This document shows positions 7,403-14,233 of a DNA stretch of 14,233 nucleotides, in pieces; position 1 is the stretch's first letter, and each line of letters begins with the position of its first letter. The notes beneath the pieces are model-generated. The model was not told where the DNA came from. It worked only from the letters and a program-made list of their open reading frames with translations, and made no database searches. The position numbers were made by a program, and so were the translations under genes. The stretch lies in contig MU604081.1 of assembly GCA_025201845.1 (NCBI GenBank), positions 15,093-29,325 on the forward strand, given 5' to 3'. The DNA comes from Martensiomyces pterosporus (lineage: Eukaryota > Kickxellomycota > Kickxellomycetes > Kickxellales > Kickxellaceae).

Positions 7403-7518
7403 GCATGACTAAAGCCGCTGTCAGCAGCGTCGCCGGTAATGCCACATCGATGGTCCCTGCCTCCAGCGCACCTGCATCTATTCCGCAAACTACTCAAGCT
7501 CCTAGCAACTGCCACTAA
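7403..7518 (+). pseudogene. Frame-shifted continuation of the LPMO C-terminal tail
   Basis: Directly after the LPMO stop, the frame one base behind encodes a run from the ATG at 7405 to TAA at 7516-7518 (37 residues). It is rich in Ala, Ser, Thr, Pro and Val (for example VPASSAPASIPQTTQAP), the same composition as the linker before it. This suggests that the ancestral protein was about 40 residues longer and that one insertion or deletion near 7350-7405 moved the stop forward. I found no GT...AG intron with correct phase and plausible splice sites that would join them. An assembly error is possible. Confidence 0.5.
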
Positions 7519-8673
7519 ACCAAACACTATGCGAGTAGAAGAGTTTCGTTTCTTTTCCTGAATTCTCTAAAGAACCTCGCATTCACCATCACAGCTCAAA
7601 AGGAGCACTGCTATGATATCTGAAAGCATTCACGGGATTTGACATATTCGTTGTGCGTCCAAGGCTTCTTTGGAACTCTTTTAATGCAGCTTTGCTGGCA
7701 GACGGCGTACCCATTCAGACAAGCGCTTTTCTGAGCTGAGCCGAGGGGTTGTCACTGAACCTCAATCGGAAACGCGTCAGATGGTTTGTGACGTGTGGTT
7801 GTTGCTGCTGATACAAGGATAGAAACAGAAGCGCTGCGTGCAACTGGCTCCTGCTTCCCGAATGTGTACCCCCTCTCGCTCATGGCACATGTTTCAGACA
7901 CCAAGTAGGAATGAGCTTGTTAGCTCCCCCTCCTAAAATGAAAGATGTGTGTCCTTTTGCCTCTGCCTTGCTTGGTGGTGGCATCGCAGCAGCAAGAGCA
8001 ACTATTCCGCCCAAGCCATGGGTTGGCATGCCAGTGCTATATTAAGCAGCGCTCTGGCCACTCTTGCTATTCAGCTATTCTCACCACGTGTCTTCCACTC
8101 TTTAGACAGCCCTGAGCGTATTCAGGTGTGGTTCTGCTGCTGGAATGGAGTGGACCGATGTATGAAAGCCTGCCATTTTTGGCTTCTGTGCCCCCACCTG
8201 TGGCGCCATTTCGAACTAAAAACGCTCACAGCGACGCACTGTGACATGTGCATCCACGACAGACAATAAAGCCAACCAAGGTGCAGCTCTTCCACAACAC
8301 ATTGTTTCAATCGCAAGTGACTGGTGGCTAGAGGGACGCTTCACTGGAGCATTGTTTAGTTTCTACAGCACGGCTGCACTATGATGTTTACGCTTGCGCG
8401 TAATGTGGCGCATTTCATTTTGCGCGTGCTGAAGCTGATGCCATGGATATTCATTCTCTGCTTACATGCTGCTTGGTGATGGTGGTGGTGGTGGCGTTTT
8501 GCTGCCTGTCAGCCACATATCAATAATGCGTTGACCGTCATCTGCTGACAGCTCACCTAAGAAGTGGCATATGGCCCCCCTCCACTCGCATTTTGCCTCT
8601 ACTGCGTTCTATTTCTTTCTCTTTTCGAGCTATACCATTAATACATACCGTGCTCCACATCTACTACTTGGCA
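7519..8673. other. Intergenic region between LPMO and RTA1-like genes
   Basis: No supported protein-coding gene lies in this stretch of about 1.15 kb. It contains a TATATTAA element at 8038-8045, a CACGTG E-box at 8085-8090 and an AATAAA at 8265-8270, which could mark a short transcript. A GGT microsatellite lies at about 8475-8494. A pyrimidine-rich stretch at about 8606-8627 precedes the RTA1-like gene. Confidence 0.5.
8475..8494 (+). repeat. GGT trinucleotide microsatellite
   Basis: A short run of GGT/GAT triplets (ggtgatggtggtggtggtgg) lies about 180 bases before the RTA1-like gene. It is a simple repeat with no evident coding role. Confidence 0.7.
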
Positions 8674-9555
8674 ATGGACCCATCGTACTACTTCAGCTAC
8701 CAGCCAATAAACATAGCGCCCGAGGCATGCGCCGCTGTGTTTCTGCTGATATCCATCTTTCTGACCATCCAGACTGTGCGCTCTGCTTCGCCTAGCTGGC
8801 TCCTAATCCTGCCCATGACGGCATTCTGCGAGTGCGTCGGGTACATTTTCCGCACGCTGTGCATCTACTGGACCACTCTGGGGACATTCACAGCGATGAG
8901 CCTCTTCCTCCTGCTGCCGCCCAACGCGTTGGCGCTTACAAACTACAAAACGCTCGGGGAGACGCTCAAACTCGCAAGAAACCAAAAGCCCCGCGGAGGA
9001 AAACCACCATTTTTGTTGCGGCCGAGGTTTGTCACCTGGTTCTTCTTCACCAGCGATGTTTTTTCCTTTCTGCTACAAGCAGGCGGCGTTAGTGTGTCAA
9101 CGAGGGACGGCATGCGGGAGGTGGCCAAAAAGATGGTGCTGGCTGGCTTGGCCGTGCAGCTCTTTTTCTTTGCTGCGTTTCTCTTCCTGGCCATCTACGT
9201 TGCAATGAGCAAGAGATATACGGCCAGGCGCGGGCCCAGGGACAAGGATGGCAAGATGGCAAAGCGCCGATTATTTACCACGATTATTGCGACTACGGTG
9301 CTGCTCTACATACGATCGGTGTATAGGGTAGTGGAGTTTGCCGATGGGTACGGTGGCAGGATATACGGGACGGAGTGGTTGTTCTACGTGTTCGATACGG
9401 CTCTAGTTCTTGTCTCGTTCCTTATCTACATGGTGTCGTTTATCGGCCACCACTTCAGCAGACGCCCGTATTCTAGGGATGAGGGCGACGAGGGAATATT
9501 CATAGAGGACATTCGCTGCGATCGCACAAGGCTCATACGGCGCACTGCCATGTAA
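8674..9555 (+). CDS. RTA1-like seven-transmembrane protein
   Basis: This is a 293-residue integral membrane protein of the fungal RTA1 family (Rta1/Rsb1/Pug1 relatives), linked to lipid translocation and resistance to toxic lipids or sterol-active drugs (family knowledge). Seven hydrophobic segments lie at about 16-34, 41-60, 68-89, 118-138, 155-177, 199-217 and 234-258. Family hallmarks are present: CECVGYIFRTL in the second helix region, LLRPRFVTWFF.TSDV.SFLLQAGG at 114-138, RSVYRVVEFADGYGG at 214-228 and EWLFYVFD at 234-241. The C-terminal tail is acidic then basic and should be cytosolic. ATG 8674 is the first ATG of the frame. Length is typical of the family. Substrate cannot be predicted. 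An AATAAA follows 30 bases after the stop. Confidence 0.9.
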   Translation: MDPSYYFSYQPINIAPEACAAVFLLISIFLTIQTVRSASPSWLLILPMTAFCECVGYIFRTLCIYWTTLGTFTAMSLFLLLPPNALALTNYKTLGETLKLARNQKPRGGKPPFLLRPRFVTWFFFTSDVFSFLLQAGGVSVSTRDGMREVAKKMVLAGLAVQLFFFAAFLFLAIYVAMSKRYTARRGPRDKDGKMAKRRLFTTIIATTVLLYIRSVYRVVEFADGYGGRIYGTEWLFYVFDTALVLVSFLIYMVSFIGHHFSRRPYSRDEGDEGIFIEDIRCDRTRLIRRTAM

Positions 9556-9584
9556 CTCTCCTCACATGTGTGGCTGTATTTGTA

Positions 9585-9590
9585 AATAAA
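9585..9590 (+). terminator. Poly(A) signal of the RTA1-like gene
   Basis: AATAAA begins 30 bases after the RTA1-like stop codon. This is a compact but acceptable 3' end for a fungal gene. Confidence 0.55.
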
Positions 9591-10145
9591 CACATGCAGT
9601 GCTGTTTGTTTTTCTGTTGGCTCAGAAGATGCGCCCAGACCGTTTGCTGGAGCAGATGCGGATGCAAAGCACTGCCATCGAGCGCATGTTCCCAAACTGC
9701 CGCCATGATGTAACACCACCAACACCAGCGTTACACCAGGGGGCGCTTCGCTGTCAGACAAAAGCGAGCTATTGGTCTTCCCTTTTCTCCAACTGGGTGT
9801 GCTCTCTTTCGCCCACACCCGCAATCCCATGCGTTTCAGGAACTCTATACATAGCACCACACTAGTGCGCTATGAAAAATACTCGCAGTGTATCACAGAG
9901 TAAAAATTGCGGACCCGTCCGCCTTGGACGAACTTCCTTTGGGGTGCATAAGGAGGAACACGCTCGCACGCTCCTAGAGGAAAAGCCCTTCTTTCTCCTC
10001 TTTATCCTGGCGCACGGGTTTTCTTTCCCTTCTATTTTCAAGTACGCTAATATTATTCTACTTCCTCCCTTACATACGCGACATAATAATATCCCTTATT
10101 GCATTTCGCTTACGCCACGTACGCCCCCCCTATTTCTACGACACC
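9591..10145. other. Intergenic region / promoter of the mucin-like gene
   Basis: Frames of up to 144 codons occur on both strands but show no domain and overlap each other, so I count none. The 150 bases before the mucin-like ATG are strongly pyrimidine-rich with short AT blocks (AATATTATT, ATAATAATAT) in place of a canonical TATA box. The ATG has a strong context (acaccATGG). Confidence 0.5.
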
Positions 10146-11315
10146 ATGGTATCTGTTAAACATACACCGCTTTTAGCGATCGCTCTTATCGCGCTGTGCG
10201 GCCAGACTATGGGCCAGGACCCTGCTGCTGGTGTGGCTGGAGTTGGCGATCCCTTGTCAGTTGTCGCAGACACGCCAGCAGCAACTGGAGGAGACGCAGC
10301 TACGGACGGTGGAGCGCCTACAACTACGCCCGAAGCTCCTACGACTCCCACACAGGCTGATCCGACGACTCCCACTACGCCCGATGCACCCACAACCACA
10401 CCCACACCGGATGTGCCCACAACCACGCCCACGCCCACGCCCGATGCACCAACAACTACTCCCGCGGCACCTACAACTACGCCTGATGCTCCCACTACTA
10501 CTCCCACGCCTGATGCTCCCACTACTACTCCCACGCCTGATGCTCCTACAACCACACCTACTCCTGATGCTCCTACGACTAGTCCCACGCCTGACGCCCC
10601 TACCACTACGCCAGAAGCACCCACGACTACGCCTACTCCCGATGTGCCCACGACTCCCACGGATGCCGGCACTGCTGGCAGTACAAGTGACGGTGATGTA
10701 GTGACCATAACCTCCGTTTCAACATCCATACGCTCTACAAACAACAAGGACACGACCAATGACACTGGGGCACCGGCCACCGGCAGCCCCACTGCCTCCC
10801 CCACAACCCACAGCACCTCCGCCAACGGCTCCCCCACCCACAGTGCCACGGGTAGCTCTCCGTCACCCACTGAGTCCAACACCAGTTCTCAGGGCGACAA
10901 AAGCAGCGGCGACAAGGAGAAATCGTCCAAGCTCTCGGGCGGCGCAATTGCCGGCATCATCATTGCCGCCCTCGTTGTGGTTCTCGGCCTCGTGATCGGC
11001 GGCCTCTTGTACCGCCGCCACAGGCAGAAGAAGATGTACGAGAAGCGGGTGGACTACTCCGATTTCCCCGAGTTCAGCCCCACTGTCGCTGTGGCTGCTG
11101 CCGCTGGAGGCGACCTGGCGAACAACAGGGCATCTGCCGTTACCAGTGTGGGTGCCAGCGCTATCCCAGGCAACTCGAGCCAGGCACCGCTGACAGGGGC
11201 TAGTAGCGGGGCGGCGTATTATTCGAGTCAGGGATACTCGGCAAATGCACTGCACGCGGCGGGCGGTGAGAGTGGCGATGCGCCAGTGCTGCTGCGGGAT
11301 CTTGATGAGGCTTAA
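10146..11315 (+). CDS. Mucin-like Thr/Pro-repeat type I membrane protein
   Basis: This is a 389-residue predicted cell-surface protein of unknown specific role. Residues 1-23 form a signal peptide ending in QTMG. Residues 57-172 are Thr/Pro-rich and built on a nine-residue unit DAPTTTPTP, expected to be heavily O-glycosylated and extended. A Ser/Thr-rich stalk spans about 173-263. One membrane helix (about 265-288) begins GGAIAGIII and is followed by the basic stop-transfer segment YRRHRQKK. A cytosolic tail of about 95 residues is Ala/Ser/Gly-rich and ends in the acidic DLDEA. This layout resembles fungal cell-wall integrity sensors of the Mid2/Wsc kind, but there is no WSC or other cysteine domain, so a sensor role is only an inference; an adhesin or structural wall protein is equally possible. 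An AATAAA lies shortly after the stop. Confidence 0.85.
   Translation: MVSVKHTPLLAIALIALCGQTMGQDPAAGVAGVGDPLSVVADTPAATGGDAATDGGAPTTTPEAPTTPTQADPTTPTTPDAPTTTPTPDVPTTTPTPTPDAPTTTPAAPTTTPDAPTTTPTPDAPTTTPTPDAPTTTPTPDAPTTSPTPDAPTTTPEAPTTTPTPDVPTTPTDAGTAGSTSDGDVVTITSVSTSIRSTNNKDTTNDTGAPATGSPTASPTTHSTSANGSPTHSATGSSPSPTESNTSSQGDKSSGDKEKSSKLSGGAIAGIIIAALVVVLGLVIGGLLYRRHRQKKMYEKRVDYSDFPEFSPTVAVAAAAGGDLANNRASAVTSVGASAIPGNSSQAPLTGASSGAAYYSSQGYSANALHAAGGESGDAPVLLRDLDEA
10373..10650 (+). repeat. In-frame 27-bp minisatellite encoding DAPTTTPTP units
   Basis: The core contains two perfect 27-base copies at 10481-10507 and 10508-10534. Diverged copies follow at 10535-10561 and 10562-10588, and shorter variants lie on both sides. 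The unit length is a multiple of three, so copy-number changes keep the frame. Such arrays in fungal wall proteins are often length-polymorphic. Confidence 0.85.
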
Positions 11316-11336
11316 CCCAAATGCGTGCCAGCTATT

Positions 11337-11342
11337 AATAAA
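11337..11342 (+). terminator. Poly(A) signal of the mucin-like gene
   Basis: AATAAA lies 22 bases after the stop codon and is followed by AT-rich sequence containing the perfect palindrome ACATATATGT (11352-11361), similar to efficiency elements of fungal 3' ends. Confidence 0.6.
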
Positions 11343-11361
11343 CTAATATACACATATATGT

Positions 11362-12061
11362 ATATGTACGTGCTGTGTGTCTTGGGCTCCACACCATGCT
11401 GAACCACTAGTGCCCGAGACTGGAAGCTGGCATGTCCTCAGAATATTCTTTTACAAGGTCGAATTTTTTGGGTCTCAGGTCAGGAGTTTTGCAGTGTGTG
11501 CATGTGGGTGGGTGCGTGATTTCTCCCTGGCTCCATGACGTCATAGTTGGGGATAGCTGCGTTGATTTCTCTTCCTCTTCTCAGGCACTGCGGATACAAT
11601 GTGCATCCGCATGCCATCCCACTGTGTGCATTCATAGATGCTAGTTAGATGTGGGCACAGTTTGACCAACTTCCCTGTCAGTTGAGATCCCACGCCTTGG
11701 GGTGATTTCCTCTCCGTTGTCGGCCTTGACAAATAATCAAATCGAACAAGCCGCCTGTCTTCTATCACTGACCCACAAAGTCTCCACACACAATAGACAC
11801 GGCCTTTTCAAGAGAAATCAAGGGAGCTGGCACGGGTATTTGCACAGATGAACGTCAGCCATTTGATGGATGCATGCTATCCGAAGGGAGTGCATGTGCA
11901 TGCTGCTTGCTTTTTTTTTTGACAACCCCTTGTCTATTACGAAGGAAAAAGGGAGACGCCTTTGCATCATCTTTTGGTCGTCTTCTGCTGGACCTTTCTT
12001 TCTCCTTCCCTCAGCGGAGTATGTCTCTTTTATTGCTAGTTATTGCATACTATTTGGCCTT
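11362..12061. other. Intergenic region before the P-loop NTPase gene
   Basis: No supported gene. It contains the palindrome TGACGTCA at 11536-11543 and a ten-base T tract at 11911-11920. A TATATA element follows at 12062-12067. A frame of 221 codons covering 11870-12535 has no domain features and runs over the start of the NTPase gene in another frame, so it is not counted. Confidence 0.5.
11536..11543. promoter_or_regulatory. CRE-type palindrome TGACGTCA
   Basis: A perfect eight-base cAMP-response-element palindrome, the consensus for ATF/CREB-type bZIP factors, lies about 220 bases after the mucin-like gene and 638 bases before the NTPase ATG. One such site can occur by chance, so function is uncertain. 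Confidence 0.3.
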
Positions 12062-12067
12062 TATATA
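12062..12067 (+). promoter_or_regulatory. TATA box of the P-loop NTPase gene
   Basis: TATATA in the context ctttTATATAgctgc lies 119 bases before the ATG at 12181. Confidence 0.5.
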
Positions 12068-12180
12068 GCTGCAGTGCAAAGTGCCCGAGCACGCTTACAC
12101 GCTCTCTTTTCCACTTTTGGACAAGTTGTTATCCACAGAAAGCTCCCTTTTTTGCTTGACAGTGTCAGTGAAAAGCTCCC

Positions 12181-14233
12181 ATGGGCCTGTTCGGAAGCAG
12201 GGACAAAAAGGCTGCTGACACGAACCAGCGACAAAACAACGAACAACCCACAACACCACCCTCAGGGTCAGTGCATTCAACCTCTGCGCGCTCCGCGCAC
12301 TCGCTCAGCAGCCTCACCTCCAAACTCGGGTCACTCACGCACCTCCCCTCACGGCTTAAACACAAGCACAGACGCAAATCCGCAACATCCTTTGATAGCC
12401 CGCAGGGCGAGGAAGAAGAGCAAGGGGAACACAGCATTTCATCTAGCGACCTACCACTCCACGTCAAGCCCCACAAATCCACCACGAACCACAGGGACTT
12501 GCGCTTTAGTGTCTTTCACCCAGAACTCGACTTAACGGTTAAAGACAACCAACAGGTTGCACAGACCATACACAGATTCCTATCGACAGTCACTCCCTAT
12601 CTCACCGAGTCGCACCCTATTTCCATCCCAGACTTCACCTACAATTTGTCCTCCTCTTTCTCTCTCACTCGGACAACCGTTGCCACCAACGACCCCGACC
12701 TGCCTGAAGCCGACATCCAGCTAATTCACCTGGCAACTAGACCACAGTATGTCACCCGCATTTACGAATGGCTTGTCTTTTTGGGCCAAGTGAAGAACCA
12801 CGGTACGGGGCGGTTCAAGTCGCTTCCCCCCGTAAACACCCCGCCCGCCATGGACCCAATGAATCTCAACCTGCAGTTTGCCGACCCCACCGACGGCGAG
12901 TCGCTCACCAACATCACATCGGGTAGTGCGCGCGACCTGTTGGTGGACTGCATGGACCCCATCCTCATCACTGGCCCGCGACACATTGGCAAAAGCCACA
13001 TCATGCTGCAGGTGGGCGCCAGGCTGGCGTCCGCCCCCGACGTGGTGGTGGTATACATAGGCACCTGCAGCGACCTGCTACTGCTGGAAAACAATGAAAA
13101 CGACAAGAATGCCAAATACGCGTACCTCGTAGAGTACATAGTCTGCGCGTTCTGCGAGCACCCGGAAGTGAACAATTTTGGTGATGAGTGGTACAAGTCT
13201 ACCAACATGGGCAAGATGGGGTGTGAAATAGCCACTAGCACTCTCCTCCGCTCTCTCAGCGACCTGTGCAAAAGTAAAGGCGTGACAGCAGTGTTCATGC
13301 TGGATGAGTATGAGAAGATCGATGGGGTGCCCGCCCAGGATGTCATTTTCAACGCAACCGAGCTGACCAGCGCATACGGGTTCATGACAATCCTCTCCAC
13401 GTCCAACGCCAACCACTTCCACACCCCCAGCGCCTACAAGTGCGCTATCACCGGAGTATTGGAAGGCACCGACGAGGCTAGCAATATGGCCATGGCACTG
13501 GACCCAGATCTTCCGGTTCCAGAGGATGACCTGAAGAGACTGGCGGTGGCGGCAGAGTACCACCCGCTGGATCTGGTGAAGATGCTGGCGCAGTACAAGA
13601 ACAGACTGGAGCAGGGTACCCTGGATCTCCAGCTAATCATCAGCGAGCAGGACCTCTCCCGCCGCACGCGGATCGCACACATGCACATGGAGTTCCTCGA
13701 CGAGCAGCACCAGAAGGAAACCAACAACATCTCCAAACCGCAGGTTTCCGCGACCACTACCGCCGCCGCTGCCGCTGCTACTGCCACAACCATAAACTCG
13801 GAGACCTCCATCGGAGCGGGCGATGTGGCACGCACGGGACATGATAACCAGTTGATCAAAAACTCGGCCACATCGGACCAGCCCCTCAACATTGCCTCCT
13901 CCGACCACCGCCTGGACCGCATCACCCGCGAAGTCATGCGCGCAGTTTTCTCCGTGTACCACCACCTCGACTTCAAGCTGGGCAGCATCCGCGACTTGCA
14001 AATGATGGCTGCCGAGGTCAGCGGAAATGCGACCAAATTGACGCTAGCCCAGATCCGGCGGTACGGCAGCCGCACATTCCCACCCTCTGCCGCCGCGGTT
14101 TTGTATGGGCTGCATTTCAATGGCACGGTATATGAGCAGTTCCACTGGCTGTTCAACGCCATCCAGTCCAAACACGAGTTCAATGTGCATGAGAGGGTGA
14201 TGTTCTTTGATCTCTCGCTGATTGAGCTGGGAC
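12181..14233 (+). CDS. Large P-loop NTPase with N-myristoylation motif; Crinkler/RHS-type ATPase possible (3' end outside window)
   Basis: The frame is open for 684 codons and leaves the window without a stop. An in-frame TGA at 12169-12171 makes ATG 12181 the first usable start. The protein begins MGLFGSRDKK, which has Gly2 and Ser6 and fits an N-myristoylation motif followed by basic residues. Residues about 10-100 are Ser/His/Lys-rich and probably disordered, with an acidic EEEEQ cluster. A folded region starts at about 103. Walker A is GPRHIGKS at 265-272. Walker B is VFMLDEYEKID at 371-381. A sensor-like strand, MTILSTSNAN, is at 402-411, and HPLDLVKML follows near 482-490. A poly-Thr/Ala linker lies at 525-537, with a second folded segment from about 566 on. 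The Walker B to sensor spacing and the STSNAN-type strand recall Crinkler-RHS ATPases of fungi and oomycetes, but this family call is tentative; another AAA/STAND-type ATPase is possible. No intron is needed. Confidence 0.8.
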   Translation, partial: MGLFGSRDKKAADTNQRQNNEQPTTPPSGSVHSTSARSAHSLSSLTSKLGSLTHLPSRLKHKHRRKSATSFDSPQGEEEEQGEHSISSSDLPLHVKPHKSTTNHRDLRFSVFHPELDLTVKDNQQVAQTIHRFLSTVTPYLTESHPISIPDFTYNLSSSFSLTRTTVATNDPDLPEADIQLIHLATRPQYVTRIYEWLVFLGQVKNHGTGRFKSLPPVNTPPAMDPMNLNLQFADPTDGESLTNITSGSARDLLVDCMDPILITGPRHIGKSHIMLQVGARLASAPDVVVVYIGTCSDLLLLENNENDKNAKYAYLVEYIVCAFCEHPEVNNFGDEWYKSTNMGKMGCEIATSTLLRSLSDLCKSKGVTAVFMLDEYEKIDGVPAQDVIFNATELTSAYGFMTILSTSNANHFHTPSAYKCAITGVLEGTDEASNMAMALDPDLPVPEDDLKRLAVAAEYHPLDLVKMLAQYKNRLEQGTLDLQLIISEQDLSRRTRIAHMHMEFLDEQHQKETNNISKPQVSATTTAAAAAATATTINSETSIGAGDVARTGHDNQLIKNSATSDQPLNIASSDHRLDRITREVMRAVFSVYHHLDFKLGSIRDLQMMAAEVSGNATKLTLAQIRRYGSRTFPPSAAAVLYGLHFNGTVYEQFHWLFNAIQSKHEFNVHERVMFFDLSLIELG

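Noticed and set aside
6630..7412. 260-codon + frame overlapping the LPMO
   Set aside because: It is a Leu/Pro/Ser-rich off-frame product of the LPMO tail composition; the LPMO motifs are in the other frame.
10136..10882. 248-codon minus-strand frame of Val/Gly repeats
   Set aside because: It is the antisense of the Thr/Pro minisatellite; the + frame has signal peptide, membrane helix and tail.
11870..12535. 221-codon + frame before and into the ATPase gene
   Set aside because: No domain, and the ATPase frame beginning at 12181 continues far beyond it.
12762..14183. Long minus-strand frames of 160-249 codons under the P-loop ATPase
   Set aside because: They are antisense shadows; only the + frame has Walker motifs and continuous coding across the whole stretch.
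1..14233. tRNA, rRNA or CRISPR elements
   Set aside because: A scan by eye found no TPsiC-like box with a matching cloverleaf, no rRNA-like blocks and no spaced repeat array.

Overview
This window looks like nuclear DNA of a fungus. The evidence is eukaryotic gene layout (single genes, TATA boxes, AATAAA signals, no operons), a p24/TMED cargo receptor with a dilysine tail, an RTA1-family membrane protein, an AA9-type lytic polysaccharide monooxygenase, and a mucin-like type I surface protein. The clear genes all read through without an obvious intron, so the genome is probably intron-poor. A Kickxellomycotina-like (Coemansia-type) zygomycete is a reasonable guess, but the sequence alone does not prove it.

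Layout, left to right. A possible C-terminal tail of a + strand gene runs off the left edge (2-97). An alpha/beta hydrolase follows (481-1422, +). A convergent p24-alpha protein is on the minus strand (1945-2595). A divergent promoter with back-to-back CCAAT boxes separates it from a small secreted CHAP-domain protein of bacterial type (3138-3578, +). Immediately after that gene lies a decayed, 5'-truncated LINE remnant (about 3616-5312, antisense), which carries a broken RNase H domain. It is flanked by a 62-bp direct repeat (3554-3615 and 5313-5374) that includes the last codons of the CHAP gene.

Then come a 55-bp tandem duplication (5968-6077), a clean TATA box, and the AA9 LPMO gene (6428-7402, +). 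A reading-frame-shifted continuation of the LPMO linker follows its stop. An RTA1-like seven-helix membrane protein is at 8674-9555 (+), and a Thr/Pro repeat cell-surface protein with one membrane helix is at 10146-11315 (+). The window ends inside a large P-loop NTPase gene (12181 to beyond 14233, +). That reading frame stays open for 684 codons and reaches the edge without a stop.

Taken together, most products act at or outside the cell boundary: two secreted enzymes (CHAP, AA9), two membrane or surface proteins (RTA1-like, mucin-like) and one secretory-pathway receptor (p24). Nothing shows that they are co-regulated. The most notable items are the bacterial-type CHAP gene with its 3' flank rearranged by a LINE, the frameshifted LPMO tail, and the N-myristoylation-motif P-loop ATPase at the right edge.
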